Below, piece by piece: positions 51,414-64,000 of a DNA stretch of 64,000 bases (position 1 is the stretch's first letter; the number at the start of each line of letters is the position of its first letter). Below the pieces are notes generated by a model. The model did no database searches. It saw only the letters and a list, made by a program, of their open reading frames with translations, and had not been told where the DNA came from. Made by a program: the position numbers and the translations under genes. Where the stretch lies: positions 1,379,770 through 1,443,769 of the forward strand of contig CM057142.1 in NCBI GenBank assembly GCA_029964075.1. Reading direction: 5' to 3'. This DNA is from Patiria pectinifera (taxonomy: Eukaryota > Echinodermata > Asteroidea > Valvatida > Asterinidae).

Positions 51414-54400
51414 CCCCCTTAATATCTTGAATTGAACAATTTATACACCCTCATGTGCCCCCACCCCAGAAGTTTAACCCTAGTTTAAATATGCTAATGC
51501 TTTTTCTTCTCTGTCGATTTTCATGCATCAAAATTGGAATAAAATGGAAGTGTCATCACATGCTTCCCAACAGAGAGATCTAAACTTTTAAATTGTTACT
51601 TAAAATGAATGAGGCATGTGTCACATGGGGAACAATTTAGACATTAAAGTTGATGAGGACATGCATTTCTACTGCACGATGGATTTGAAAGGAATTGGAT
51701 GGATTGGCCATCAGGGATATCCCATATTCACACTCCCAAATATTCTACGCCTAGTGTTCATGTGTCAAATTCAAGTTTGGCAATTGATAATCACTTATGC
51801 ATTAGAATTTTACCGAAAAGAACCCAAAGTCAGTGTGAGTTCACACTGAAATAGCCTGTGTCATTTGGGATGGTAATCCAACTGCATCTATCAACACAAC
51901 CAATCTCCTAAGCATGTAACGAGGAGTACTGATCAAATATTGAAACAACAGGTTTGGATTAAGAAATGGCACATCATCTGACGCCAGCAAATCCGGGCGT
52001 AAAATCAAGCCGGTAGGCCAAGTGGCCAATTTGATTGGCTTTAACACCTGTTTGATGACCCTTGTTAACAATCATTTCATCTGCAAGCAAGCCGCGGCTA
52101 GACACGGTAGTTTTACGCAAAGAGGCTCCACTGACCATGCATGAATTCATAGCTATTCGATCCACCGATTCCCCAGCACCACAACCTGAGTAGCCAAAGC
52201 TGAGAAATGTCAACGATGGCGCCAGGGCATCAACGTCGACTGTATGCTTTTACTTGTAAAGAAGCCAACCAAATGGAAAGGGATTCTTTACTTTTGTTAA
52301 CTGGTGCCATACTGGTGTGCTTCAACAGCCTGTTGAGTAGACGGAAGTCCATCCGTTATCACAACCTCTCAATAGTCTGACAGTCGCCATGCGCAATCTC
52401 TAGAAGAACCATGTGTGAAAACAGGGTCACCTCAAGAAGGCGTCATCGGTACGCTCTCTTCTGATTTGCCAATTATGTCACATTGGGAGAGGAGGAGGAC
52501 GGAGGATTGATCACAACAAACAATTATTGATTCTGTGTGCATCTACGGACGCTATCAATTGGGGAGAAGAGGATACCAGACAGAGACAGGAGATGATGGC
52601 TTATGGCGCGATGGAAGGATATTCAAACACATAATTCAATAGAGGAGTAAATCAGCCGGTAATAGGCAATCAAATAATAGGCTCCTTCAATTCTTACAGG
52701 ACTGCCAACAGGATTATTGGTCAGGAAATGGCTGAGATAAATGCTGCAGACCACTGTGGATTGTAGGGAGATACTGTGGTGGATCCAGGGAAGTCAAATA
52801 AATTGCATTCAAGTCTGAAACCTGGACAACTTACAGCAGTTTGCTATTGAGTTCATATTGTGGATTTTTTTTCTTTGGCTGTTTGAACACTATTCATAAG
52901 TGTAAAACTTGATATATTAATGGAGGAAAATTCCTTACCATTTGTGTGATTAGCTATAACATTTTTATTTCTATTTCTTTGACAAAACAATCAACAACTG
53001 TATTTATGCAGATATAAAATGAGAAAAAAAATCTCTGAAACTTTATTTTAACTACAGTGAAATGACTGACAGAGATTTATGAATTACTTAAATTTGACTT
53101 TACTTGGTGAGGAAAAATTGAATCCATTCATAATAACGCCGTTTCATACTTCATGTGATTGTGAATGCAAAGTGAATATTTGTGTTACGTCACAAATTGG
53201 AGTTCGCTTCCGAATTCCGTGCCAAGTATGAACCACAGTCAATTTCACGAAACAGTGCCCAGCTTATGCCATGCATAGGACTTTAAATACGCAACAAATT
53301 TTGTGCAGCTGCGCACGAAACTTACGATCGATTTCATGAAACTTGGCATAGCTGCGCAACATTTTAAACAATTGAAATAATTTGGACAAGGACACTAGCA
53401 GTTTTTTCGAAAGCTATTTGCGTATGTATACATGATTTTGTTCACGGTCACGAAACAGTCGTTGAATCAACTCCGTCTGCCATTTTGAAAAAAAGATTTG
53501 TCAGACTTTCTTTGGAATCATGCGGCAACTGTAAAACTTCTATAACAAGTAAAATAGCAATTCACTACCTCAAACACAAAACTGTGAGTGTCTTGTGTAT
53601 CAACCTTGATAAGTTGTGCAATTACAGGCTGTGCGACGATCACGATTTGCAAGTCAAATAGCTCATTTTCAGTCACTACAGCACAAGTACACTTGAAGAC
53701 AAGTTACTCGACAGTCATGTTTTTGTCTGTTGTGTATATGTTCTAGTTGTGCCCTGATCTATCTAAATTTTTTATTTTTGTTTGTTTGTTTTTAGTTAAA
53801 AAAAGAAATACCTTCGATGAGTACATGTATTAAAATTATGGTAAATGGGTAATCTGGGAGACATTCCCATAGACTTGTGAACAACATTTTTTCCATCTTT
53901 AATGTCACCTAACCTCAATTTTGCTTTATCTTAACCCCCACAAATTTTGGTATATTTATGTTTTGGACTACGAGCAATCGATCTAGCCTATTTGTGACGG
54001 TAAAATTTTGCCTCTAAAAAGGAGCTGTGACATTAGGGAGACAATAATGGCCAGTGTCTCCCTAATTAATGAAATGACGACAAAATGTCTCCTAGAGGTA
54101 TCATTAACAGGAATTTAACTTCAAATTTTTTTTTTAATTTCAAACCTGCAATCCTTGTTGAAATACAAATGGGGCACAACATCTGTGATCATTTTGTGCA
54201 CTTTTGGACTGATTTTGATTACACAATCTGCAAATTACTCTTTTTTAAGTTCTCTTTTCTGAGGACTCCATGCAGGAACAGCACTGTGTGACGACACCAG
54301 AGAGCTCTAGTGTGTGTGAACACATTGTGTGTGTATTACAGGGGGAGTCAAAAAGAAAGTTACCCAATTTGAAAAATATTTTCAAATATTTGGCTTGCTC

Positions 54401-55231
54401 CATTTCACGCAAAATAATCATAGGAATAAAGTACATCTTATTGACTTACAACTGTGAACATTTCACGTCATTTGCATACTCTATTCATAAGTTATGTCTA
54501 TTTCAATAAAAAGATCACAAAACTCAGCTGTTCACCACTGATTGTTTACCGTTCTACGAAACGATGAATGCCTATTAAGTACAATGAAACGTGGATCTGT
54601 AATCTGCAATACCGTACTCACTCAGCTCAGCTTCCAATGGCATTCCATGGACAGCTTTAGAAATTGGTTCTTTTAGTAAAAGGTTCATAACACTTGATAG
54701 CATTGATCCATTTCAGTAATTCTTTTTTTTTTAGATGAGTGGAAGAAGATGTTCTTTTCAGAAATAAATACTTCATTGGTGTTTCAAATTTGATTGATTT
54801 TTAAGATAAAAAATCATTAATTCAGGTAACTTTCTTTTTGACTCACCCTGTAGTTAACTAAGCTATGACATTTTCATTGGAATGTGCAAGAACCTGCAGC
54901 ATCATTACATCTTTGCAAATTCAGCTTCTTTGATAATGAATGGTCCTGCCAAAATCATTTCAAATTCATTCTGCTTTTAACAAAGAACTAAACTTATTTT
55001 CCCTGTTCTTTACTTCTTTCTAAAAAAAAGTAAAATCAGTTAAGGCAATGCGTTTTTTTTTACATTTCATGTAATGGACAAAAAACACTAAGCTGAAATA
55101 ATTGATGTTTAGTAGTGTTTCAAAAAACAAAATAAATCGATGGTTTGTCTCAAAAGTCACAAGTAAATTTGAACGGGAGCTAGGATTTTATTAATTCAAA
55201 ATTTTCCCCAAACAACATTAAAATAATGACA

Positions 55232-55731
55232 NNNNNNNNNNNNNNNNNNNNNNNNNNNNNNNNNNNNNNNNNNNNNNNNNNNNNNNNNNNNNNNNNNNNN
55301 NNNNNNNNNNNNNNNNNNNNNNNNNNNNNNNNNNNNNNNNNNNNNNNNNNNNNNNNNNNNNNNNNNNNNNNNNNNNNNNNNNNNNNNNNNNNNNNNNNNN
55401 NNNNNNNNNNNNNNNNNNNNNNNNNNNNNNNNNNNNNNNNNNNNNNNNNNNNNNNNNNNNNNNNNNNNNNNNNNNNNNNNNNNNNNNNNNNNNNNNNNNN
55501 NNNNNNNNNNNNNNNNNNNNNNNNNNNNNNNNNNNNNNNNNNNNNNNNNNNNNNNNNNNNNNNNNNNNNNNNNNNNNNNNNNNNNNNNNNNNNNNNNNNN
55601 NNNNNNNNNNNNNNNNNNNNNNNNNNNNNNNNNNNNNNNNNNNNNNNNNNNNNNNNNNNNNNNNNNNNNNNNNNNNNNNNNNNNNNNNNNNNNNNNNNNN
55701 NNNNNNNNNNNNNNNNNNNNNNNNNNNNNNN
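55232..55731. other. Assembly gap of 500 N
   Basis: There are exactly 500 undetermined bases; the true distance is unknown. It separates the coding exon region from the CpG-rich stretch at 56 kb, so their linkage depends on scaffolding. Confidence 0.99.
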
Positions 55732-56199
55732 TTCAAATGTTGTATATTAACAAGATACGACAAAACACATGGTTCCTTCTTTACACAATCAACACGCCGT
55801 CTTGTCCAATATGATCCGTCTATCTCCAAGCTTAGTTTTCCTATTGCTCAAGGTGAGATAATTAGTTTGGCAATTGTCCCTTATCCTGAGACAAAGAATA
55901 TGTCTTCGGGAAAAGATTAATTTTCTTTGAGATGATTTTTCTGCAGACCTCGACAAGCCAGGTAAGCCTGGATTACGAATGGAGCTTCGGGCTCCCAACT
56001 TAACAAAGTGGTGATAGTACGACTACTTTTTCCCCCTTTCAAGATGGGAATGAAGATGCTATAAAGTCATCTGGGAAAACGATATTGCGAATCCCTCCAT
56101 AAATGTCTTCACGCATCTCACCACTCGTCACATAACCAGGTGAAACCCCGACGGCTATTTCCATCTACTAATCCTATCTTATCAGTCAAGTTTCATATT

Positions 56200-56640
56200 C
56201 ATATACTCATCTATGCGGCGTATCATCTATCATTAGGCCTATCAGGCACAGCGCAATCTTGAGGAGATTGTCGCTTTTTACCCGGGCTGCATCCAGCGGA
56301 AGCTAGGCGCTACATTGTTGCACGGGTCGGCGGGGTATCTACACAAAAGCCCCCTGCGGGATAAGTTGACATGATCAAGCCTGGAGTCCACTACTTCATA
56401 TCGACACAAGAGAAAGTTATACACGGGGAATACCTACAAAAGCTAAAAGATAAATGTTGAGAGAGGCTATCGAGAGCAAGGCTTCAACCGGCAATTCCGG
56501 CACGCGGCGCCACTGGTCCGGCTCGCCGTGGACGCGAGGGGAAGCGGAGATCAAAAACACGGTGCAGTCTTCCCTCGCGAGACACTAAATAACCCGAGGT
56601 GGGGAGATAGCTCCCCTGAAACGAAATCTAATATGTCTCT
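56200..56640. promoter_or_regulatory. CpG-rich stretch, possible promoter or 5' exon region
   Basis: CpG dinucleotides are visibly dense here (for example GGCACGCGGCGCCAC near 56500 and GCTCGCCGTGGACGCGAGG just after), unlike the CpG-poor, AT-rich sequence from about 42 to 55 kb. No long frame crosses it. It lies upstream of the minus-strand coding exon at 39.2-39.8 kb and could be a distal start region for that gene, or the start of a neighbour running rightward. No TATA box or initiator could be assigned, and a scaffold gap ends about 470 bp to its left. Confidence 0.3.
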
Positions 56641-57163
56641 CAAGTCTCTAAAAGCCAGCCAATTATAAGAGGAACATCGAGGGGGACGATCGTTCAACAA
56701 AGCGAGGGTAACACAGCGTGCAGGCAATCATAATTCATTTGGATAGCGGCCTTTTGTTGACTGTTTAATATTTGCTCGTTTCATATTTCACTTATCAGCG
56801 TGTTGTGTAGGTTATGACCGGTGCCCCTCGTTCATTCACCTATCTTTATGTAAACTATCACCGATGTACATCCTATGAAAATGAAATTCACACCGTGTTT
56901 CAAAACTCTGGAAATGAGTAATGATAATTTATTTTTAATTGGGACTTTGGGTAATACGAGTTCAGGATTTTAGTTCCGTATACACCAACTTCGGAGAGAA
57001 TGTTTGGTATTGAAAACTGATCTATCAAGTATTAGTGAGGTGAGAAACAGAAAGGAACCATTTCATTTCTATTCATGGGCCCACACTGACAGGTATATTC
57101 TCATAACTCATGTAGTGTCTTGGATCTGCCTGCCATGCTTTTCCAAGGAAGCCTACAGACCAA

Positions 57164-57294
57164 CCCCAAGGCAACCCTCAAGGCCAAGGCCAGGCCAAGG
57201 CTGAGCCAAGGCCAAGGGCCAAGGCCAAGGCTAAGCCCCTCAAGCCAGCAAAGCCCAAGGCAAGCCAAGGCTCAAGGCTGGCCAAGGCCAAGGC
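57164..57294 (+). repeat. AAGGCC hexamer repeat, block 1
   Basis: Degenerate tandem AAGGCC/CCAAGG units run for about 130 bp. A second block of the same strand and composition lies at 58205-58329. Chance peptides rich in PRPR and AKA result; they are not genes. Confidence 0.92.
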
Positions 57295-57348
57295 TAATTA
57301 TTATTAATAGACCACTGATATAGAACTAATTATAGTTATCACAACACA

Positions 57349-57630
57349 TGGGGGGGCAAGGGGGAAAAAACACAAAGAAGCAAAAAAAATCAAAAAATTA
57401 AAAAAGAAGGTCCCAAAGAAAAAAGAAAAGGCCCCGAAAAAGATTGGGGAAAAAATAAATTTGAATGATTTTGGAGGAGGCAATTTCTGACCATTTTTTT
57501 GAAAATTTTTGGAAAGATTTTGGTGTACTTTTGCCTGCCTTTCATACGACGTCACATAAAAAAAATGGTTTTTTTTTTTTTTTTTTGGGTTTTTTTTTTT
57601 TTGGACCCCCCCTTGGCCCTGATCCGCCCA
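57349..57630 (-). mobile_element. Probable remnant of a GGGCGGATC-ended inverted-repeat element
   Basis: The right edge, read on the minus strand, is GGGCGGATCAGGGCCAAGGG, comparable with GGGGCGGATCCAGGAA at the left end of the element at 12648. The left edge is a G7 run with GCAAGGGGG. The interior is dominated by A or T homopolymers and has no transposase. No clear target duplication was found. Confidence 0.5.
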
Positions 57631-58204
57631 TACTTCACATCACAGAACACTTACAACATTTAGAACAACATTTCTTTAATTGGCATCAACATGCTCGCAC
57701 TGTTTATGACTTATTTGATGATGTGTTAGTATCTCTTATAGAGTTCAAGGTTCAATAAATAATAACTAAACAAACTATTGATACACAATTCTTGAATCAC
57801 AATTCTCAAAAAAGGGAGGGGAGAAACAAAAGAAATTGATTTTGGAAATTTTTATTTGCTGGGTGGCATAGTCAGAAATAAAAACAGAAAAAACAGCACA
57901 TCAATCTTTAGCACTTATCAGGGAGAGACATATACAAGATATCTACTCTATTCTATATATGCAATTAAATATCATCTCTCATCTCCCCACAGTGTGCTGA
58001 ATTTTGCAGCAAATTTGCTACAAATACATAAAAGTAACAAAAATGTGATGCTACAAAGCTTGGAAGTGCCCAACACACACAAATCTATAAGGGTCCCTCC
58101 TCCTCCCTGTATTAAAATTAAAAATGGTAACAGCAAAATTTCGAACAGATTTTTCTGGAAAAAAAAAAAAAATCTATGGCCTTGAGAGGCCTGACTCAAA
58201 ATTG

Positions 58205-58329
58205 CAAGGCCCTGAACCCTCAAGGCCAAGGCCAAGGCCAAGGCTTTTGCCCTCAAGCCTCGAGGCCAAGGCCAAGGCCCTAAAATCCAGCCTTAAGGCA
58301 GCCTTAAGGCCAAGGCCCAGCATCAAGGC
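58205..58329 (+). repeat. AAGGCC hexamer repeat, block 2
   Basis: Has the same AAGGCC word and orientation as block 1, 0.9 kb away. The sequence between the blocks includes an element-like, homopolymer-rich segment. The two blocks may be one array split by insertion, or two expansions. Confidence 0.92.
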
Positions 58330-61300
58330 ACTACATCACTGCTACAGACTCAGTAACTGTCATATGCTAATTGTCTTTACCAATGACTCGCCGAACCTAA
58401 CCGAACTCATGAACGAATTAAGCAAACCCCACGAAAGAAATGTGCCGAACATGTCCGACGAACACTATCTGTCTCTGCCAATTTGGAAACTGTGTGTGCC
58501 TCTTGAGCATCTCTCTTTCCTTAGCGAGGCAAAGCTCATCTTCAATCCACCAACCCAATTTCATCAAGAAAAAAACCTAACTTGGAGTTCCTTGTGAGAG
58601 TTTATGTAGCAGTTCTCAGTTTTCACTACCGGCCAATTTACCCGACGCGTGCCAGTCACGCGCGATCAGACGAACCATGACAGATTGTCATTTTACACCC
58701 CAAACTCCACCCCTGTGTCACCCCTTTCATTACTGCTTATATACTCAGACCCGGTCGTGTGCCTTATAACATGCCTGCTGTCAATAGGCATGTGACGGTA
58801 TGGAAAATAAGCGTGCCGCTCCTTCTGTGGAATGTATTCTAAGTGAAAACGAAAGTGAAAGATGTGGTATGGAAGCAGAGGCAATGAACTCTGCTTAACA
58901 CAAAGATCGAATACAAGCGATAAATCGTAGTCTCAAAAGTCACGAATTGAATGCCTCGACAATGATGAAGTTGAAAACACTTACAAAAATCGTTGTGTAA
59001 GGACTTTTTACAGTGCGTTTCTTACAAATCCCCGAATTTAGTAGCAATTCGATTAATAGAAAATCCGCATTTAAAGATTCACTATAATGCACTTCAATAG
59101 AAGCTGACGAATTGTCAACTTGTAGGGAAAAAACGACTGTTTTCGTATTCTAAGCGTCTGCAACCCTCTGAAAGAAGTCTTTTTTTTATGGGAAAACTGG
59201 TATGAGGCGGGAACACGTCTATCCTAAGAGATCTTCAAGTGAATTTTTGTCGGGCCACAAATACGTTTGTAAAGTAATCATACCATAACTAAACGTGTGC
59301 CAATTGGCCGTCCGACGTCTCATTAAAAAGTGAATTACTTTAGTATTGTTAGTAACATAGCTATTTTAAAAGAAACTCAAAAATAGCGTGGAAAGAAAGT
59401 CTTTACTTTTATTTCTCTGGATATTGGCTCTATAGGCCTCCATCTCTTTGTACTCAAGCTTAAACGATGCAGTTAAACGCACTGAACCGTGCCAGACAAG
59501 TTGGTAACACAGGTCCCAAAAATGCACGTCTATATTTTTGCACTTTACAGCAAAGTTTATCCGAGTATAAAATGTCTCCATTTTCAAGTTTATTCATCAT
59601 TGGAAACTGACATCTTGCTGCCAATTTCTCTTTCGAGTCCTGTCAAAATTTGCTCATTCTGTTTGAAATTTGATTTAAAAGTGATGCAATATCGTAAAAT
59701 TGAAATAATACTTAGCAGAGGTTTCGATTTAACTTGCACTTTGTACATAGTACATACATTGCAGCAAGCATTCACGTAACTCATGAACAGGTTTCCTCTC
59801 AGCGAATTCAACCCTAAACGCTTGCTTAATACTCATTTTTCTTCTGCGCGATCTTCTTGGCATCAAGATCAACACATGGACCCAATTTTTTTTTTTGGTG
59901 CATTCAATGCATACAATGCAAACGTCCTTGGGTCTTCCCCGAAGCTACGAACACACCCATTGTGCTTACGTTCATTTCAAGGTGAGGCGTACGTTAGTGC
60001 TATTTGAGAACGTGACAGAGGATATGAGCGCGGTTTTATCCTTTAAGTGGCCACGTGATAGGTAGCTGTTGAAACCCCGCTATAAGTGACCTCTAAATGA
60101 TCACGGGTCCCATTTATAAGTCTTCCAGCAAACAATAAAAGAAACCAATTCAATATGTATGTATAAACATCATACCCTGGAGATACTGTGTGAGATGGGC
60201 TACGTGGACAAGAGTGTCTCTCATAACCACACGCGCACTCCTTTAAGCGTGCGAACGATGCATTTATTCCAAGTCAAATCTACGTTGTGTGTTTATCATC
60301 TGGTTTACATGGCCAACTTCCCCTGAACATCAAACGACGTCACGTCAGCACCATATCGTGAAGTGGGATGGATGAAAACGGGATGTAGCACTACTGAGGG
60401 GTCCCGGGTCACTATACCTCTAACTATCAGCAATCGTAAGCGCAACAGAAACGATATTAAGACAATCACAAAGCCCCCCCCCCCCCTTCCACTTTCCGGT
60501 GACCACGCCTTCCTTCACACCCCTTTAAGTCCTTCAAGTTTTTTTCCCCTTTATTGGTGTAAATTCCAACTTGAGGTCTGGACCTTTTTTTAAGCTGTTG
60601 GATGAAAGTCGAGATAAAATGGCCAATATCAGCCCTTCTGCTCAACTTGAACTAGAGTTGAGACGATGTGATAGATCATGGTTGCATTTACATCAGAGGG
60701 GAAATATATCACAGAAAGGCACATTAAAGGCTTGCTTTTCGGATGAGCTTTGATGTTCTATTACTGTGGCTCGGGTGGATCGGGTAAGAAAGGGCGTTCA
60801 CAATCCAAGACAAGGTCCCATATAGGACGATTAAGTTTAAATGTGGTTTGCATGCAGCGAAGGAGATGGGACCGAACAAGCCGTAATTTGGTACTTAAAT
60901 TTTGTCAGTCTGTCATTCAGACCGTTTATATGAATGACAAACTACCCGACAACCTCCTACGCTCACTTTAAAGTCTACCAATCCCGGTCTGAAAACAGCC
61001 GCAAACGACACCAGCGATGGATACCGTGCGCCTAGAAAGATAAATACACTCTCAGTGCAATTGGATACAGCCAGCTGTCAAAATCTCGGACATGATCCAA
61101 AAAGATTCAAGGTTTTATTCAGTTTGCGAAAAGATGTTTTGGTCCTGTCTTTTGATGTGATTAGGTGAGTACGGTGTTGGGTGGACCGTGGGAAAGTTCT
61201 GTCCTTTGACGCGAGAGTCACGAGTCAGCTTGTATTCTGGCACGAGCTTCTACTAGTTTATTGACAAGCCACAAGCAATAATGTCCTTCGGAAAATTCTA

Positions 61301-63406
61301 TGCAATCTATTCAAAGCCTTTGGGAGCCGTCATTTTTCTGGGATAAAAATATGATTACAAGTCCGCGTCTCTCTAGCTTTGCCGTCAAATTATGAATCAA
61401 ACCGACAAATAATGTTAAAGAGCAGATCCGGGGTAGGGGTGGTGGTCCCTTCCTACTACTACTACGTTACCAATGTTAATGATTTACATAACGGAACCCT
61501 CCCCAAGATTTCCTTACGGAATAACGTCTTTGCTGGCCAATATTTCTAATCCCGGTTCATTGATCAGGTTTGGGTGTAGACACCCCTGCCCCCGGTTGAA
61601 AAATATTGGACTTCAACTCCCTGGCCCTAGGCACCATTCCCCTTGGGAAAACACTGGATACGTCACTGTATGTTATGATGTGCAATGTGCATAGCGGCAA
61701 ACAATTCACCTGTTTACTGGAACATTAGTTTGCATCATTTCCCTGGGGATATTCTGGATTTCTCAAAGTTAAAACTGTACCCCTCCCCCTTTTCTTTTAG
61801 TCCGTAAATAAATCGCGGTTTACATTGCGTCATTTTAGGGTTGCTTGCTGGCACAGCGTACTAGGCCTACTAGATGTCAAAACAACTCTCAGTGTTTATC
61901 TTCGACGAACTTGGTGGATGTTTTTGGCAAAAGCCCAAACCATTGGTGGCCGGTTTGTGACCGCAAAACCAGCGCGTTTGCTACTAGTACATGTACTATG
62001 AGACTTGAGAGGAATGGTGTATTTTGGTTTGAAATTTTGTGCAGGAAATGAATTGGAAGAACTACAGTTGTTCGTTTCCAACGATGGGAAAATATGACTC
62101 CTTCATGATTTTGAGTTCAAAAAGAAGGCCTAATGCCTGTCATAGAGGGAAGTAGTATTGGATCTTTCAGGATTTCGCATACAAATATCATTGAAAATTG
62201 ACTTCAAAAAAGTACTGATCCAGAACCGTTACTGTCCAATACTTGCGTAAGAGTTGCGGGTGTTTGTTCCAGACTTTACAGATCAACATCCCCAAACCTG
62301 TACAGAGAACGACCTCATAATAAGTGAACCAAATCTGGCCATGAAAACTATTGTAAAGAACTATTGTATTGATGTCAACAATTGAGTTTCACGTGCGAGG
62401 AACGTGCCATACACGGGCCATGTTTAGCACACCCCCGAAAACTTTAGGCACGCGTGAGGGCTGATCTTTGCCCGTCATAGATACCTTATCAGGGTGCTAT
62501 TATGTGCCAGTCTACGATCTTCGCGGTAACCTTGGTAACAGGACTACCCTGGGACATCGAAACAATTGTGTCGTAATACTTGTGCCACTTGCGAAACAAT
62601 ACAGGGTGAAACTATACAGGGATGGGGCTATTTATGGACATGATCTAATGGTTGAGAGTGTACAACAAAATTGACATAAACAAAAAAAATCTGTAATTTG
62701 TGAGGAATTTGGCATGTAGTTCAAAAGGAACAAAGGAATTGCTGGATTGGTTTCCTATACAATGTTTTTCTATAATAACAGGTCCAACAATAACAAGGAA
62801 CAGAGAATTCGAATAAAGACCGGTTGAAAGAAAATATGTATAAATTGAAACGAATTTCCTTGCACATTTAGCTTTGAATCAAAGTGCGTGACTGGGAAAT
62901 CTTTCATGACGGCAGTGCCGCCCATGTCATTGTTATAAATCACAAATCTGAAAATATGAAGTAATCGGTGTTTACCCGAGTAGCTGATGTAATGCACCGG
63001 GGTTGGGCAACGCCCAAAACACAAACTTGCCAAACTGCCTCGACAGCAAAAAAGGGGTGTAATCAACACTTATTGAAGCTAAGGACTGTTCCATCAAAAT
63101 AGAACCGAGGTCACCTGCGCTGACCGATACATAACTCGTCAACAATTAATTTTGTAGCTTTATATAGCATGAACTTAATTTGTGGGATTTCCGTTAATAC
63201 TTGCAGGTCGCGTTCGTGGTTAGATTGGGGGTGTCCCGCGTTGTGAGGCAGTGGCGTAAGGGGAGGCCCCCACTCGAAGCCTGTGCCCCCATCCCCCTCC
63301 CCCCCGGCTCGGCATTTGGGGAAAGGAAGTATTGAGCTTGCTATTGTTGATTAAACAATATCCCGTTGCGTACCCCCTTCCAGAAAATGGGCCCCATGCA
63401 TCCCCC
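58330..63406. other. Non-coding stretch, more CpG than 42-55 kb
   Basis: Contains ACGCGTGCCAGTCACGCGCG near 58645, an E-box CACGTG at 60052-60057, a CGACGTCACGTCA word near 60335, another CACGTG near 62391, and C12 near 60475. No frame shows a domain or convincing splice sites. Confidence 0.55.
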
Positions 63407-63591
63407 CAGTCGCGTAACTAGGGTAAAGCTGGTAGGGGGCACATGGGGTGCATTATTTTTCAATGGGGGGGGGGGGCACTGAGGGCAATGTATATAGTGT
63501 TTGTGTCCAATTCAAGATTTCAAATCGGGGTGGGCACCAGCCGGGGGGCACGGACCTCAGCTGGGGGCCTTGCCCCCTAGAAACGCCACTG
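63407..63591. mobile_element. Short inverted-repeat element with CAGTGGCGTAACTAG-like ends
   Basis: The left end is CAGTCGCGTAACTAGGG and the reverse complement of the right end is CAGTGGCGTTTCTAGGGG, imperfect 17-bp inverted repeats. The interior contains a G12 run and G-rich blocks. Ends of this kind are known from hAT-type miniature elements. An 8-bp target duplication is not evident. A second left-end-like CAGTGGCGTAAGGGG lies at 63249, so elements may be nested. Confidence 0.65.
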
Positions 63592-64000
63592 ACCCCTGTA
63601 AATTGGAGTAAGGATGCTTGGGAAGGAATTAAACAGGGGGGGGGGGGACAGTACATGGTTCGTTTTGACTTGGGCTTACAAGACAGACCTTGGCCCGAAG
63701 AAAAACTTCATAAAATCACCCAACAGTCTGGGTGTGTTTGTCAAGTTTATGTTGTACGTGCACCACCTTGGCATGATGCCCAGAAGACACGCGGAGCTAC
63801 TCCACACACGTGTCCCGTGGTCGACCAAAATAAAAACAAACCTATGACAACACCGTGAACAGGTGCTCCGTGTGTTGATTCTACCTGCTCGAAACCAAGG
63901 CCCTCTCTTACGGTGTAAACAAAAGACAGTGTACAAACAAAAGTATTTATTCCCAAACAATGAGACAGCATGAGTTTGGAGGAAGACGTTGCCTCTCAAG

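Larger units (their letters stand above)
42401..55231. other. Non-coding stretch
   Basis: AT-rich, with C12 near 42418, T9G10 near 42762, the microsatellite, forkhead-like and AGGTCA arrays described separately, a GTCA-rich patch with a TGACTCA word near 49195-49225, and C10 near 50807. The frames on either strand are short and unconvincing. Confidence 0.6.

Noticed and set aside
55218-55829. Frames across the second gap
   Set aside because: Made open only by undetermined bases.
63448-63858. 136-codon plus-strand frame near the right end
   Set aside because: Its first part lies inside the inverted-repeat element, and glycine/proline runs come from G-rich sequence; no motif after that.

Overview
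This looks like a stretch of animal nuclear genome, not bacterial or viral DNA. No long uninterrupted genes are present. Most open frames are 60-110 codons long with no recognisable domain. The one convincing coding block is bounded by good splice sites. The rest is AT-rich non-coding sequence with short tandem duplications, terminal-inverted-repeat elements and many G or C homopolymer runs. Palindromic words built on TACATGTA and TACCGGTA recur from end to end. Together with the GGCGGATCCAG-ended and GTGGCGTAACTAG-ended elements, this suggests a marine invertebrate, perhaps an echinoderm or other non-vertebrate deuterostome. That is an impression, not a database result. Two gaps of exactly 500 N (29732-30231, 55232-55731) look like fixed-size scaffold joins, so order and orientation across them are less certain than elsewhere.

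Layout. 1-12.6 kb: non-coding, with a 77-bp tandem repeat (2650-3230), a 44-bp duplication, a TTATGGGGAC inverted repeat and a diverged 115-bp direct repeat pair (8.8 and 10.3 kb). 12.6-13.0 kb: a 361-bp inverted-repeat element with a 5-bp target duplication. 13-29.7 kb: non-coding, with one copy of a CRE-bearing miniature element (22290-22493) and a decayed ~147-bp repeat (23.5-24.1 kb). 30.2-39.0 kb: non-coding, with a second copy of that miniature element (38795-39022). 39160-39834: a minus-strand exon with the start codon and first 220 residues of an unrecognised, probably disordered protein. 40-42.4 kb: its upstream region, with a perfect 34-bp palindrome (41136-41169), a candidate non-coding 5' exon ending in a strong donor (41360), and a 207-bp tandem duplication. 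42.4-55.2 kb: non-coding, with possible regulatory repeats (forkhead-like pair, three AGGTCA half-sites). 56-64 kb: a CpG-richer stretch, an AAGGCC hexamer repeat in two blocks, and repeat-element remnants at the right edge.

The simplest reading is that the window covers the 5' part of one minus-strand gene. Its first coding exon is at 39.2-39.8 kb. Transcription may start near 41.6 kb and/or in the CpG-rich region near 56.5 kb, and the remaining exons lie to the left, unrecognised here or outside the window. I see no operon-like system, CRISPR array, rRNA or convincing tRNA.
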